Assembly (NCBI RefSeq): GCF_023074075.1
Contig: NZ_JADPKT010000100.1
Coordinates: forward strand, 1-64,000
DNA from: Bradyrhizobium sp. 138
GTDB taxonomy: Bacteria; Pseudomonadota; Alphaproteobacteria; Rhizobiales; Xanthobacteraceae
Reading direction: 5' to 3'
Length of the DNA: 64,000 nucleotides
Each line of letters opens with the position of its first letter. Position 1 is the first letter of the stretch. Of this stretch, positions 17,358 to 26,394 are shown in pieces. A model generated the notes under the pieces. The model was given only the letters and a program-made list of their open reading frames with translations, ran no database searches and was not told the origin of the DNA. Made by a program: the position numbers and the translations under genes.

Positions 17358-17381
17358 GAATCTCGCTTTTTGGCGAGATTC
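17358..17381 (+). terminator. Stem-loop after the 88-residue gene
   Basis: GAATCTCGC at 17358-17366, loop TTTTTG, GCGAGATTC at 17373-17381. The uridines are in the loop and no T-run follows, so it may protect the 3' end rather than terminate. A second inverted repeat CCCGATGCCG/CGGCATCGGG lies at 17390-17425. Confidence 0.5.
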
Positions 17382-17553
17382 GTGCGTGTCCCGATGCCGC
17401 ACCTGTGATCGCAGACGGCATCGGGAGGAGCCCTGGTTTCGTGGGCCTCAGTTGCGCATTCCCCGGCATCGGCTACACCAGAGCCGGTTCGGATCCGGGC
17501 CGGACGCATTCCCCGCGCGCCGTACCGGCACCTGAGATGGCTCAGACGGCATC

Positions 17554-18285
17554 ATGCAAAATGTTTCGATCCCGGCGGCGCTGATTGCCGGCCTCGTCAG
17601 CTTCCTCTCGCCTTGCGTCCTGCCGCTGGTTCCGCCGTATCTGATCTATCTCACGGGCGCCACGATCGAGCATGTCGAGAGCGAAGAGCCGGCCTCGGCC
17701 TCCAAGCGTGCGATCATGATGTCGGCGCTCCTGTTCGTGCTCGGCTTCTCCACGGTGTTCGTCGCGCTCGGCGCCAGCGCCTCGCTGATCGGCGGGTTGA
17801 TCCGTGCCTGGTCGGCGGAGCTGTCGATCCTCGCCGGCATCGTCATCATCATCATGGGCCTGCACTTCCTTGGCTTGACGCGCATCGGCCTGCTGATGCG
17901 CGAGGGCCGGCTGCCGATCCCCAAGCCCGTCGGCCTCTGGGGCGCCTACATCATGGGCCTCGCCTTCGCCTTCGGCTGGACGCCCTGCATCGGTCCGATC
18001 CTCGCCGCGATCCTCTCGATCGCCGCGGCTGAAGCCACGGTGACTAAGGGCGCCGGCCTGCTCGCGGTCTATTCCGCCGGCCTCGGCATTCCCTTCCTGA
18101 TCGCCGCGCTGATGATCGAACAGTTCTCCGCGCTATTCGCGCGCATGAAGGGCCATCTCGTCACCGTCGAGCGCGCCATGGGCGTGTTGATGGTGATCAC
18201 CGGCGTCGGCTTTCTCACCGGTGCGGTTTCGAATGTGAGCATCTGGCTGCTCGAGACGTTTCCGGCGCTGCAGACGATCGGGTAG
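17554..18285 (+). CDS. ccdA: Cytochrome c biogenesis protein CcdA
   Basis: 243 residues with six hydrophobic segments. The two cysteines that form the transmembrane redox pair are visible in F-L-S-P-C-V-L-P-L-V-P-P near residue 20 and F-G-W-T-P-C-I-G-P near 144. CcdA carries reducing equivalents across the inner membrane to periplasmic thioredoxin-like proteins that keep apocytochrome c haem-binding cysteines reduced. No partner such as a TlpA-type thioredoxin is adjacent. It converges with the histidine-kinase gene, with 12 bases between the stops. Confidence 0.9.
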   Translation: MQNVSIPAALIAGLVSFLSPCVLPLVPPYLIYLTGATIEHVESEEPASASKRAIMMSALLFVLGFSTVFVALGASASLIGGLIRAWSAELSILAGIVIIIMGLHFLGLTRIGLLMREGRLPIPKPVGLWGAYIMGLAFAFGWTPCIGPILAAILSIAAAEATVTKGAGLLAVYSAGLGIPFLIAALMIEQFSALFARMKGHLVTVERAMGVLMVITGVGFLTGAVSNVSIWLLETFPALQTIG

Positions 18286-18297
18286 GGCGTTCCCCCT

Positions 18298-19806
18298 TCA
18301 CTGCGCCTCGTCAAGCGTGCAAGTCACCGTGCAGACGACGCCGCGCGGCAGGAAGTCGACGGTTGCCTCGCCGCCGAGCTGGTCGCGCGCGCTGCGCTCG
18401 ATCAGGCGCGAGCCGAAGCCGCGTTGCACCGGCGCCGTCACCGGCGGTCCACCGATCTCGGTCCAGATCAGCCGCAGCCGCGGCTTCGGCGCTTCAGTGA
18501 TGACCTCCCAGTCCAGTGTCACCCGGCCGGTCTCGTTGGACAGCGCGCCGTATTTCGCGGCGTTGGTGGCGATCTCGTGCACGATCATCGTCAGCACCAC
18601 GGCGAGCCGCGGCGACAGCGGCACCGAGGGACCGGCCATGCGGATGCGGTCGGGACCATTCAGCAGGAAAGGCTGAAGGGCACGGGCGATCACGTCCTGG
18701 AGCTCGGAGCCCGCCCATTTCTCTTGGCTCAGAAGGTTATGCGCTTCGGCCAGCGCGCCGAGCCGGCCCTCGAACTTGGTCCGCTCGTCCCGGCTGGCGC
18801 TGCGGAAGGTCTGCACTGCGATCGCCTGCATCAAAGCCAGCGTGTTCTTGACGCGATGGTTGAGCTCCTCGATCAGGAGATTGTGCAGCATCTCTCCGCG
18901 TGCGATCGTAGTCGCCATCCGCACTGCGAAGGTGAGGCCAACCAGCAGCAGGATCCCGCCAATCAGGCTGGTGATCGCGATGTTGCGCCAGAGCGGCGCG
19001 ATCAACGAGCTCTCGGCGACGCCCGCCACGATCGTCCAGCCGGTCAGCTGCGATCTGGTAAAGGCGGAGGACAGCGCGACACCGTCGAGCGAAACGGTCG
19101 AAAGCGCGGCCTCCGGCGTGCGGGACATCGCATCGTAGAGTGCGCCCGACGCCTGCTTGCCGAACGTCTCGCTCGGGTTCGGGGCGCGTGCGAATACGAA
19201 GCCCTTGGTGTCGAGCAGGGACACCGTCCAAAGCCGATCGGGTCGCTGCTTTTCCACCAGCTCCTGAAAGATGCCAAGCGGCGGGCTGAAGCAGAGGTCG
19301 TAGATCACCTCGCCGTCGCGCAATACCGGGACCTCGACTGTCAGCACCTGCCGCCGATTGATCGCGCCGGTAAACAGGTCGGAATATTGCGGCGATTTGG
19401 TCGCAAATACCTTTTCGATGATCTCCAGATTGCCGCGCGGCGGCAGGCTCGCGGTGTCCTCCGTCGTCGAGGAGAACAGCAGCCGGCCCTTGCGGTCGGA
19501 GATCAACACGAGGCCGCCCTTGCCATATTGATCGAGGAAGCCGAGCGAGATGCGGCGGAAGTTCTGGAAGTCGCCGTTGCGCAGCGAATTCGTCAGCGCC
19601 AGGACCTGCAAGCCGCCCGTCATCCGCTGCACTTCGGAGTCCAGCACGAGGCGCATGCTGCGCACGGTCTCCAGCACGCGGCGAGTCGCGTCGCTGCGGT
19701 CTTGCTTGTAATTGTAGACGGCAAGTCCGACGGCGAAAACGATCAGCGGCAACATCGTTCCCGTGACCAGAAGAGCGAGCCGGACCGGCAGGGTGAGTTT
19801 TGACAA
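18298..19806 (-). CDS. HWE-family sensor histidine kinase
   Basis: 502 residues. A membrane helix at about 8-30 and a second near 275-298 enclose a periplasmic Cache-type sensor. A kinase core follows with the phospho-acceptor box E-L-N-H-R-V-K-N-T-L near 318 and H-E-I-A-T-N-A-A-K-Y-G-A-L near 412. W-T-E-I-G-G-P-P-V lies near 455. H-E-x-x-x-N-A-x-K-Y and W-x-E identify the HWE subfamily common in rhizobia. No response regulator is next to it, so it is an orphan whose partner must lie elsewhere. Start is TTG at 19806; internal ATGs would cut the first membrane helix. Confidence 0.85.
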   Translation of the reverse strand: MSKLTLPVRLALLVTGTMLPLIVFAVGLAVYNYKQDRSDATRRVLETVRSMRLVLDSEVQRMTGGLQVLALTNSLRNGDFQNFRRISLGFLDQYGKGGLVLISDRKGRLLFSSTTEDTASLPPRGNLEIIEKVFATKSPQYSDLFTGAINRRQVLTVEVPVLRDGEVIYDLCFSPPLGIFQELVEKQRPDRLWTVSLLDTKGFVFARAPNPSETFGKQASGALYDAMSRTPEAALSTVSLDGVALSSAFTRSQLTGWTIVAGVAESSLIAPLWRNIAITSLIGGILLLVGLTFAVRMATTIARGEMLHNLLIEELNHRVKNTLALMQAIAVQTFRSASRDERTKFEGRLGALAEAHNLLSQEKWAGSELQDVIARALQPFLLNGPDRIRMAGPSVPLSPRLAVVLTMIVHEIATNAAKYGALSNETGRVTLDWEVITEAPKPRLRLIWTEIGGPPVTAPVQRGFGSRLIERSARDQLGGEATVDFLPRGVVCTVTCTLDEAQ

Positions 19807-19991
19807 ACGCAGGCGTCCCGGTTCCGGCGCAGCGGCGCCGGATTATCGTTTTGGGAGACCATACGGTCAGGGGTTGCGTTGTGCCACGATTTTCGCGGCC
19901 CGCCAGCAGTCCGCAGACGGATTTTGCAGCGCAGTCGGGACGCTTGCGCAGAGGGCGGCCGTCGCCGGGACGGCCGTCCGTCTCGTCATGA

Positions 19992-20333
19992 TCAATCTAT
20001 TTCCTGCACGACAATGCGTGAGCCGGGATCCACCAGCATCACGCGCTCCCCGGAATAGACGTAGCGATACTTCGTCAGCGACGGACCCCAATCGGCCGGA
20101 ATGGCCTCGAGCTCGACCTCGCTCGGCACCGTCGCGCCGACGACGATCTTTTCCTTCGTCGTGACCGGGCGAACGCGGTGCTCGGTGACGTAGGATTTGA
20201 TCTTGGTCCGGTATTGCGGCTCGATCTGAACCGCCGCGTGACCGGTCCCGGTGGTGGTCACCACGGTGGACTGCGCGAAAGCGCCGGTTGAAATCAGGAC
20301 GGCCGCAGCCGACAGCAGGAACAGCTTTTTCAT
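19992..20333 (-). CDS. Secreted DUF1236 protein
   Basis: 113 residues. Signal peptide (M-K-K-L-F-L-L-S-A-A-A-V-L ... G-A-F-A-Q) followed by one DUF1236 module: I-K-S-Y-V-T-E-H-R-V-R-P near residue 44, and Y-R-Y-V-Y-S-G-E-R-V-M-L-V-D-P near 88. The family is small, periplasmic and common in Bradyrhizobium; function unknown. AGGAGGA precedes the ATG. Confidence 0.8.
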   Translation of the reverse strand: MKKLFLLSAAAVLISTGAFAQSTVVTTTGTGHAAVQIEPQYRTKIKSYVTEHRVRPVTTKEKIVVGATVPSEVELEAIPADWGPSLTKYRYVYSGERVMLVDPGSRIVVQEID

Positions 20334-20459
20334 CTTGTCCTCCTCACTACGCGCCGCAACAACATCTCACCTTCCGTGGCGTTCCTCCGCATAGGAACAA
20401 ATTGCCATTTTTTCCCGTTTCTGAATTGACCGGGAGCCCGGAAATTGGAGGAGAAGAAG

Positions 20460-20693
20460 ATGATGCTGAAAATTGCGAGTGCAGCGCTGATGGTTGCTGC
20501 GTTGTCCCTGCCGGCATTCGCGGCCGACGAGTTCTATGTCGTCCAGGACGTCAAGACCAAGAAGTGCACCATCGTCGACAAGAAGCCGACGGACACGTCG
20601 ATGACCGTCGTCAGCCCCTCGGGCACGATCTACAAGACGCGCACGGAGGCTGAGAGCGGCATGAAGACCGTCAAGGTCTGCACGTCCAATTAG
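20460..20693 (+). CDS. Small secreted protein with two cysteines
   Basis: 77 residues. Signal peptide M-M-L-K-I-A-S-A-A-L ... P-A-F-A-A, then a mature part of about 55 residues with two cysteines (T-K-K-C-T-I-V-D-K-K-P and V-K-V-C-T-S-N) that could pair in the periplasm. The start at 20460 is supported by GGAGGAG at 20447-20453. I know of no function. It is followed within 10 bases by a 26-codon membrane microprotein, probably on the same transcript. Confidence 0.7.
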   Translation: MMLKIASAALMVAALSLPAFAADEFYVVQDVKTKKCTIVDKKPTDTSMTVVSPSGTIYKTRTEAESGMKTVKVCTSN

Positions 20694-20703
20694 GGAGAAT
20701 GCC

Positions 20704-20784
20704 ATGCCTGTATTTATTCTTTGGGCCGTGCCCACGATCATTGTGATCGGCGGCGGCATCTATCTGATTGGTCATATGCACTAG
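20704..20784 (+). CDS. 26-residue single-helix membrane microprotein
   Basis: M-P-V-F-I-L-W-A-V-P-T-I-I-V-I-G-G-G-I-Y then L-I-G-H-M-H: almost the whole peptide is one membrane helix, with a glycine triplet in the middle and a His-Met-His tail. A GGGAGA ribosome-binding site begins right at the stop of the preceding gene, 5 bases from the ATG, which argues for real translation in an operon with it. No known family assigned. The 284 bases up to the TRAP gene hold no further gene that I can support. Confidence 0.5.
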   Translation: MPVFILWAVPTIIVIGGGIYLIGHMH

Positions 20785-21068
20785 GCCTGTCGAGGGAGGC
20801 GAGCGGGCCTTGCGTGCAGCGCACAGGTCCGCAAGTCTTCCGCTTCCACAGGAGGGGAAGGCCATCGGGCTGCCCGCCTGCCGGTAGGAGCGCAAGTTGC
20901 AGTGCAGCAGGTGGTGCAGGAGCAGCCTGCGACGAAGAATGCGCTCGGCGCGCGCGAAATGACTTCCGTCCCGCCGAGGATTTTCATACGCTTCCTCTCT
21001 CGCAAGCCGCATACCGGCTGCGCTCACGCCCCGGCGACAGGGGCGGAGCATCAAAGGGAGGGGAGACG

Positions 21069-22067
21069 ATGAAGCGAAGGTCATTTCTCGCTGGTATAGG
21101 CGCGACCACTGCGGCGGCTGCGATTGGCATGCCGTCGATCCTCAGGGCGCAAGCGCCGATCACCCTGAACGGTGCGGTCCAGTTCAACGACGACCACGCC
21201 TTCAACCGGGCGCTGCTCCGGTTCGAGGAACTGGTGAAGAAGTATTACGGCAAGCCCGTCAACTTCACCCTGCACAGAAACTCCTCGCTCGGCCTCGAGA
21301 AGCAATATTTCGAGTACATGTCGCAGGGCAAGGCGGTCGATTACGGCATCGTCTCGCCGGCCCACATGTCGACCTTCGCCAAGGCGGCCCCGTTCATCGA
21401 TGCGCCTTTCGTGTTCAAGGGTATCGAGCACATGAACAAGGTCGTCGAGGCCAACATCCTGGCGCCGGTCGCCGATGAGGTCGCGGCGAAGGCCGAGGTG
21501 GTTCTGATCGGTTATGCCGGCGGCGGCATCCGCAACATCTTCGCTAACAAGCCGCTCAAGAATCTTGCCGATCTCAAGGGGCTCAAGGTCCGCGTGCAAG
21601 GCGCGCCGATCTGGTCGAAGACCTTTGCGGCCGTCGGCATGAGCCCGACGGTGATCGCCTACAACGAAATCTACAACGCGATCCAGAACGGCGTGATATC
21701 GGCCGGCGAAAACGAGGCAGCCGGCGTCGAGGCGATGAAGTTCTACGAAGTGGCCCCGCACCTCAACCTGACCCAGCACGCCGTGTCGATCCGGCCGATC
21801 TGCTTCTCGGTGAAGACGCTGAAGACTTTGCCGAAGGATTTGCAGGACGCGATCATGAAGGCCGGCAAGGAGGCCGGCGACTACGGCCGTCAGCTCGAAT
21901 CCAGCGAAGAGGTCGTCAAGCTCGACACGCTCGAGAAGGCCGGCAAGCTCAAGCGCGTTCCCTTCGAGGAGCGGGATGCCATGAAGAAGCTCGCCGACCC
22001 CGTGATGGCCACCTACGCCAAGGAAATCGGTGCGGAAGGCATTTTCGAGAAGATCAACGTCGTCTGA
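21069..22067 (+). CDS. TRAP transporter solute-binding protein DctP
   Basis: 332 residues. It starts with a twin-arginine-like signal (M-K-R-R-S-F-L-A-G-I-G-A-T ... L-R-A-Q), then a DctP fold with L-K-N-L-A-D-L-K-G-L-K-V-R-V near residue 159, where the conserved carboxylate-binding Arg is expected. It captures an organic acid or related ligand in the periplasm and hands it to DctQM encoded next. Ligand unknown. A GGGAGGGGAGACG ribosome-binding site precedes the ATG at 21069, and a stable hairpin follows the stop. Confidence 0.9.
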   Translation: MKRRSFLAGIGATTAAAAIGMPSILRAQAPITLNGAVQFNDDHAFNRALLRFEELVKKYYGKPVNFTLHRNSSLGLEKQYFEYMSQGKAVDYGIVSPAHMSTFAKAAPFIDAPFVFKGIEHMNKVVEANILAPVADEVAAKAEVVLIGYAGGGIRNIFANKPLKNLADLKGLKVRVQGAPIWSKTFAAVGMSPTVIAYNEIYNAIQNGVISAGENEAAGVEAMKFYEVAPHLNLTQHAVSIRPICFSVKTLKTLPKDLQDAIMKAGKEAGDYGRQLESSEEVVKLDTLEKAGKLKRVPFEERDAMKKLADPVMATYAKEIGAEGIFEKINVV

Positions 22068-22088
22068 GGTCTTTTCGTCCGCCGACAG

Positions 22089-22123
22089 CATGCCGGGCAG
22101 GCCCCGCTTCCTGCCCGGGCATG
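22089..22123 (+). other. Intercistronic hairpin after the TRAP binding-protein gene
   Basis: CATGCCGGGCAGG pairs with CCTGCCCGGGCATG (one bulged base). It lies between the binding-protein gene and the permease genes. Such hairpins often protect the upstream mRNA so that more binding protein than permease is made. Confidence 0.6.
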
Positions 22124-22150
22124 GCGGATGATTGCCGCACGGGAGTCCCA

Positions 22151-22666
22151 ATGTCTGAAATGCCCGTCCCGTCCACACCGTCGCTGTGGCGTCGCGTATC
22201 GGCGGCCTATGCGAAATTGCTGGAATTCTTGCTCGCCGCCTGTGTCGGAGTCCTGATCATTCCGGTCACGCTGCAGATCATCTCACGCTACACACCCTTC
22301 ATTCCGTCCTACATCTGGACGGAGGAAATGGCGCGCTTCATGTTCATCTGGACGATCATGATCGGTGCCATGGTCGGCGTGCGCGAAGCGCAGCATTTCG
22401 AGGTCGACGTGTGGCCAGACCTGTCGCGGCGGTCGGAGGCTGCGGTGCGGATCCTCGCGCGGCTCGGCGTGCTGGCGCTGGCGCTGGTGTTCGTAACGGC
22501 CGGCCTCGAGTTCACCCGCTTTGCCTGGAACAGGACGTCGGAGCTGGCCGATCTGCCGCTTTGGCTGATTCACGTCGCCTGGCCCGTCACCGGCGTAACG
22601 TGGATCGTCTTCGCCGGTGAACAGATCATCGATGAAATGCGCGTTCTGTTTGGGGTGGGGCGATGA
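22151..22666 (+). CDS. TRAP transporter small permease DctQ
   Basis: 171 residues with four membrane helices, and the DctQ signature W-T-E-E-M-A-R-F-M-F-I-W near residue 57 followed by G-A-M-V-G-V-R-E-A-Q-H-F. It pairs with DctM in the inner membrane for sodium- or proton-driven import. Its stop overlaps the dctM start (ATGA). Confidence 0.9.
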   Translation: MSEMPVPSTPSLWRRVSAAYAKLLEFLLAACVGVLIIPVTLQIISRYTPFIPSYIWTEEMARFMFIWTIMIGAMVGVREAQHFEVDVWPDLSRRSEAAVRILARLGVLALALVFVTAGLEFTRFAWNRTSELADLPLWLIHVAWPVTGVTWIVFAGEQIIDEMRVLFGVGR

Positions 22667-23982
22667 GCGGCAACGTACTCTCCGCCGGACAGGCCGCGAT
22701 GGTGCTGTTCGGGGTTTTCGTCGGCTTGCTCATCGTGCGCGTGCCGGTCGCTTTCGCGCTTGGGCTTGCCTGCGTGCCGATCCTGCTGATCGAGCCGCGC
22801 CTGTCGCTGATGACGCTCGCGCAGGAGACCTTCAACGCCTACAATTCGTTCATCCTGCTGGCGGTGCCGTTCTTCCTGTTGACGGCGAACCTGATGAGCA
22901 TCGGCGGCATCACCGATCGCCTGGTGGCGCTGTCGCGCTCGATGGTCGGGCACTGGCCGGGATCGCTGGCGCAGATCAATGTCGTGCTGTCAGTGTTCTT
23001 TGCTGGTATCTCGGGCTCGTCGACCGCTGATGCGGCGAGCCAGTCAAAGATCTTCATCGATGCGCAGACCAAGGAGGGATACGATCTCTCGTTCTCCATT
23101 GCCATCACGGCGGTGTCGGCGGTTCTGGCGGTCATCATCCCGCCGTCGATCCTCATGATCGTGTGGGGCGGGCTGATCTCGACCTCGATTGCGGCGATGT
23201 ATCTGGCCGGCATCGTGCCGGGCCTGCTGATCGCGGGCGCGCAGATGGCGACGGTGCACATTTACGCGGTGCGCCGCGGTTACCCGACCTATCCGAAGGC
23301 AAGCTGGGTCGAGATGCGATGGGCCATTTGGAGGTCGATACCGGCGCTGATGACGCCCTTCATCATCGTTGGCGGCATTCTGCTCGGCTGGTTCACCGCG
23401 ACCGAGTCCGCCTGCGTCGCGGTGCTCTATTCCGTCGCACTCTCAGCGTTCTTCTATCGCGAGACGGGCCTGCGCGAATTGTACAAGGCGTTGCTCGACA
23501 CTGGGCGGCTTGCCGGCGTGGCGCTGTTCTGCGTCGGTACCGCCAGTGCGTTCGGCTGGCTGCTTGCCTACTACAAGATCCCGCAAGAGCTGCTGGCCAA
23601 CGTCTCGACATGGGGCATGGGCGCTGTTGCGGCCGGCTTCTTCATCTCCTTCTGCTTTCTGGTGGTGGGTTGCTTCCTCGACGCCATCCCGGCCATCATC
23701 ATCGTCGGCACCGTGCTGGAGCCACTCGCCAAGTCCGTCGATCTCCATCCAGTCCAGTTCGCGATCATTTCCATCGTATCGCTGGCGTTCGGACTGGTGA
23801 CGCCACCCTATGGCCTCTGTCTGATGATCGCCTGTTCGATCGCCGGCGTGCGGCTGCGCTATGCTCTGAAGGACACGGTGATCATGCTGATCCCGATGCT
23901 GCTCGTGCTCGCGGCCGTCATCGTCTGGCCAAGCGTGTCGCTGTTCCTGCCGCGGCTGATCGTGCCGGAAATGCTCAAATGA
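22663..23982 (+). CDS. TRAP transporter large permease DctM
   Basis: 439 residues, about 12 hydrophobic segments, typical DctM length. Conserved stretches include G-I-S-G-S-S-T-A-D-A-A near residue 113 and V-T-P-P-Y-G-L near the C-terminus. It forms the translocation channel of the importer encoded from 21069. It overlaps dctQ by 4 bases. A strong stem (23986-24017) separates it from the convergent serine hydrolase. Confidence 0.9.
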   Translation: MSGNVLSAGQAAMVLFGVFVGLLIVRVPVAFALGLACVPILLIEPRLSLMTLAQETFNAYNSFILLAVPFFLLTANLMSIGGITDRLVALSRSMVGHWPGSLAQINVVLSVFFAGISGSSTADAASQSKIFIDAQTKEGYDLSFSIAITAVSAVLAVIIPPSILMIVWGGLISTSIAAMYLAGIVPGLLIAGAQMATVHIYAVRRGYPTYPKASWVEMRWAIWRSIPALMTPFIIVGGILLGWFTATESACVAVLYSVALSAFFYRETGLRELYKALLDTGRLAGVALFCVGTASAFGWLLAYYKIPQELLANVSTWGMGAVAAGFFISFCFLVVGCFLDAIPAIIIVGTVLEPLAKSVDLHPVQFAIISIVSLAFGLVTPPYGLCLMIACSIAGVRLRYALKDTVIMLIPMLLVLAAVIVWPSVSLFLPRLIVPEMLK

Positions 23983-23985
23983 GCG

Positions 23986-24017
23986 TGCGATCCCACGGCG
24001 TCAGCCGCGGGATCGCA
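23986..24017. terminator. Hairpin between convergent genes
   Basis: A 14-bp stem with one mismatch: TGCGATCCCACGGC, loop GTCA, GCCGCGGGATCGCA. It begins 4 bases after the dctM stop and ends 8 bases before the end of the opposing gene, so it can end both transcripts although no T-run is present. Confidence 0.55.
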
Positions 24018-24024
24018 TCATCGG

Positions 24025-25299
24025 TTACAGGTTGCTCTCGGTGATCGCGGCGTAGACCATGCTGCGCAGCTCGCGCCGGATCGGGTAGGCGCTCGACGGC
24101 AGCACCTGGGTCATGAACATCGCGATCAGCTCTTCGGCCGGATCGATCCAGAACGAGGTCGTGGCCGCGCCGCCCCAATTGTATTCGCCGGGGCTGCCGG
24201 CGATCAGCGTTTCTGCAGGGCGCATCGTCACGGCAAAGCCGAGGCCGAAGCCGATGCCGTTGTAGGCGGCTTCGGAGAACAGCGAGCGGGACACCTCCGG
24301 CAGCGCGCGTCCGCCCGGAATGTGGTTGCTGGTCATCAGCGCCAGTGTCTTCGGCCCGATCAGCCTGATGCCGCCGAGCTCGCCGCCGTTGAGCAGCGCG
24401 CGGCAGAAGGTGAGATAGTCTGCGACCGTCGAGCACAGGCCGCCGCCGCCGGAGATGAAGGAGGGCGGGACGAGGAACGAGCTCCCGGCCGGATCGTCCT
24501 GGAGCGTCAGGCCCTCGCGGCGCTGGCCGGCATGGAAGGTCATGCCGCCACCGGGATCGGCGGAATAGCAGGCCGCGAACCGATGCGCCTTGGAGGCCGG
24601 GACGTGGAAGTCGGTGTCGGTCATGCCGAGCGGATCGAGGATGCGTGATTTAAGGAACTGCTCGAACGGCATGCCGGAGATCTTGCCGATGAGATAGCCG
24701 AGCACGTCGGTCGCGACCGAGTAGTTCCAGGCCTCGCCCGGCGAGAACTCCAGCGGGATTTTTGCCAGCGCCTCGATCATGGTCTGGAGCGTGCCCGACT
24801 TCTCGACCTCGCCGATCTTCTCGGCGCGATAGGCGGCATCGACATTGGAGCGCTGCTGGAAGCCGTAGGTGAGGCCGGAGGTATGGCGCAGGAGGTCGAC
24901 GATCAGCATCGGCCGCGACGGCGGCCGGGTCAGGAAGGCGGGGTAAGTGCCGGCGACGAACACGCCGAGATCCTTCCATTCCGGAATGTACTTGGCGACG
25001 GGCTCGTCGATGGCGACGAGGCCTTGCTCGACCAGCATCATGAAGGCGACGCTGGTGAGCGGCTTGGTCATGGAATAGATGCGGTAGATGGTGTCGTCCT
25101 TGACCGGCAGCTTGCGCTCGACATCGGCAAGGCCCTGGACCGAGCTGTGCGCGACCTTGCCGCGGCGGTAGACCAGAAGATGCGTGCCCGGGAAGCGGCC
25201 GGCATCGATGTAGCGGCTCTTCAGATGCGCATCGATGCGGTCGAGTACGGCCTTGGACATGCCGACGGATTCGGGCGAGGCGGGGGTGGGCGCGAGCAT
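24025..25299 (-). CDS. Serine hydrolase, family VIII esterase/beta-lactamase fold
   Basis: 424 residues. The nucleophile motif S-M-T-K (Ser76, Lys79) lies in Y-R-I-Y-S-M-T-K-P. The second motif is Y-S-V (in W-N-Y-S-V-A-T-D-V-L-G), as in family VIII carboxylesterases that lack the Y-x-N of beta-lactamases. H-T-S-G-L-T-Y-G-F and a C-terminal W-G-G-A-A-T-T are also present. No signal peptide, so it is likely a cytoplasmic esterase. Start ATG at 25299. The 161-base divergent spacer to the dioxygenase gene contains an A-rich tract (25437-25446) just before that gene. Confidence 0.8.
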   Translation of the reverse strand: MLAPTPASPESVGMSKAVLDRIDAHLKSRYIDAGRFPGTHLLVYRRGKVAHSSVQGLADVERKLPVKDDTIYRIYSMTKPLTSVAFMMLVEQGLVAIDEPVAKYIPEWKDLGVFVAGTYPAFLTRPPSRPMLIVDLLRHTSGLTYGFQQRSNVDAAYRAEKIGEVEKSGTLQTMIEALAKIPLEFSPGEAWNYSVATDVLGYLIGKISGMPFEQFLKSRILDPLGMTDTDFHVPASKAHRFAACYSADPGGGMTFHAGQRREGLTLQDDPAGSSFLVPPSFISGGGGLCSTVADYLTFCRALLNGGELGGIRLIGPKTLALMTSNHIPGGRALPEVSRSLFSEAAYNGIGFGLGFAVTMRPAETLIAGSPGEYNWGGAATTSFWIDPAEELIAMFMTQVLPSSAYPIRRELRSMVYAAITESNL

Positions 25300-25460
25300 C
25301 GGTTCCTCCGAGCAGTTTTGTCGGTTCGTTGATAGCCAAATGACGGCCCCATTCCAAGCCGCTCGCGCTTAACGCAGGGGGGCCGGCGGGTGTAGACTGC
25401 CCCTGGAACGCCTCCAAGGAGGCCCCGGGGCGAACGAAAAAAAACACAGGGCAAGCCATC

Positions 25461-26378
25461 ATGACCCAGTTCAACGAGACTGATCTCACCGACGCCGTCG
25501 TTAGGAGCTTCGACAGCACGCCCAATCCGCGCGCGAAATTCCTGCTGCAGGAATTGGTGAAGTCGTTGCACGATTACGTGAGCAAGACTGGCCTCACCTT
25601 CGAGGAGTGGGACTACGCCATCGATTTCCTGACCCGCACCGGGCAGAGGTGCACCGACACCCGCCAGGAATTCATTCTTTTGTCCGACGTGCTCGGCGTC
25701 TCCATGCTGGTCGATGCCGTCAACCATCGCGACCGCGACGGCGCCACCCAGACCACGGTGCTCGGACCGTTTTATGTCGGCGAGCACAAGGTGACCGCAC
25801 ACGGCACCGACATCTCGCCGAACAACCAGACCGGCGAGAAGATGTTCGTGCAGAGCCGCGTCACCGACCTCAAAGGCAAGCCGCTTGCCGCCGTGCCCGT
25901 CGACGTCTGGCATGCCGACGACGACGGCTTGTACGATTCCCAGAAGCCGAACTATGACGAGGTCGGTGCCTCCGCGCGGGCGCGCTTCATCACCGATAGC
26001 GACGGCCGTTTCTTCTTCCGCACCATCCTGCCGTGCAGCTACCCGATCCCGACCGATGGCCCGGTCGGCGAGATGATCATGCAGACCAAGCGTCACCCGA
26101 TGCGCCCGGCGCATGTGCATTTCCTGGTCAATGCGCAGGGCTATGAGCCGCTGGTCACCCACGTCTTCATGGATGGTGACAAATATCTGGATTCCGACGT
26201 GGTGTTCGGGGTCAAGGACGACCTCGTCGCCAAGGTCGAGCCGCGTAACGACCTTGAGATGCCTGATGGCGCCAAGGCGAACGGGAAGTGGCACCTGATG
26301 ACCTACGAATTCCACCTCAAGCCCGGCGGCGGCATGGCGCCAAAGCCGCTGGGGGTGAAGGCGGGAGAGGTGGCGTGA
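25461..26378 (+). CDS. Intradiol ring-cleavage dioxygenase
   Basis: 305 residues. An N-terminal helical dimerisation domain is followed by L-G-P-F-Y-V-G at 101-107 and the four non-haem Fe(III) ligands: Tyr158 (D-G-L-Y-D), Tyr194 (C-S-Y-P-I-P), His218 and His220 (R-P-A-H-V-H-F). It opens catechol-type rings between the two hydroxyls. Length and N-terminal domain fit catechol or hydroxyquinol 1,2-dioxygenases. No muconate or maleylacetate pathway genes are adjacent. It is divergent from the serine hydrolase and converges with the LysR gene. Confidence 0.85.
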   Translation: MTQFNETDLTDAVVRSFDSTPNPRAKFLLQELVKSLHDYVSKTGLTFEEWDYAIDFLTRTGQRCTDTRQEFILLSDVLGVSMLVDAVNHRDRDGATQTTVLGPFYVGEHKVTAHGTDISPNNQTGEKMFVQSRVTDLKGKPLAAVPVDVWHADDDGLYDSQKPNYDEVGASARARFITDSDGRFFFRTILPCSYPIPTDGPVGEMIMQTKRHPMRPAHVHFLVNAQGYEPLVTHVFMDGDKYLDSDVVFGVKDDLVAKVEPRNDLEMPDGAKANGKWHLMTYEFHLKPGGGMAPKPLGVKAGEVA

Positions 26379-26394
26379 GGGCTCGGCATTTCCG

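Noticed and set aside
18424..19803. A 459-codon plus-strand frame opposite the histidine kinase
   Set aside because: Antisense shadow; the kinase boxes are unmistakable on the minus strand.
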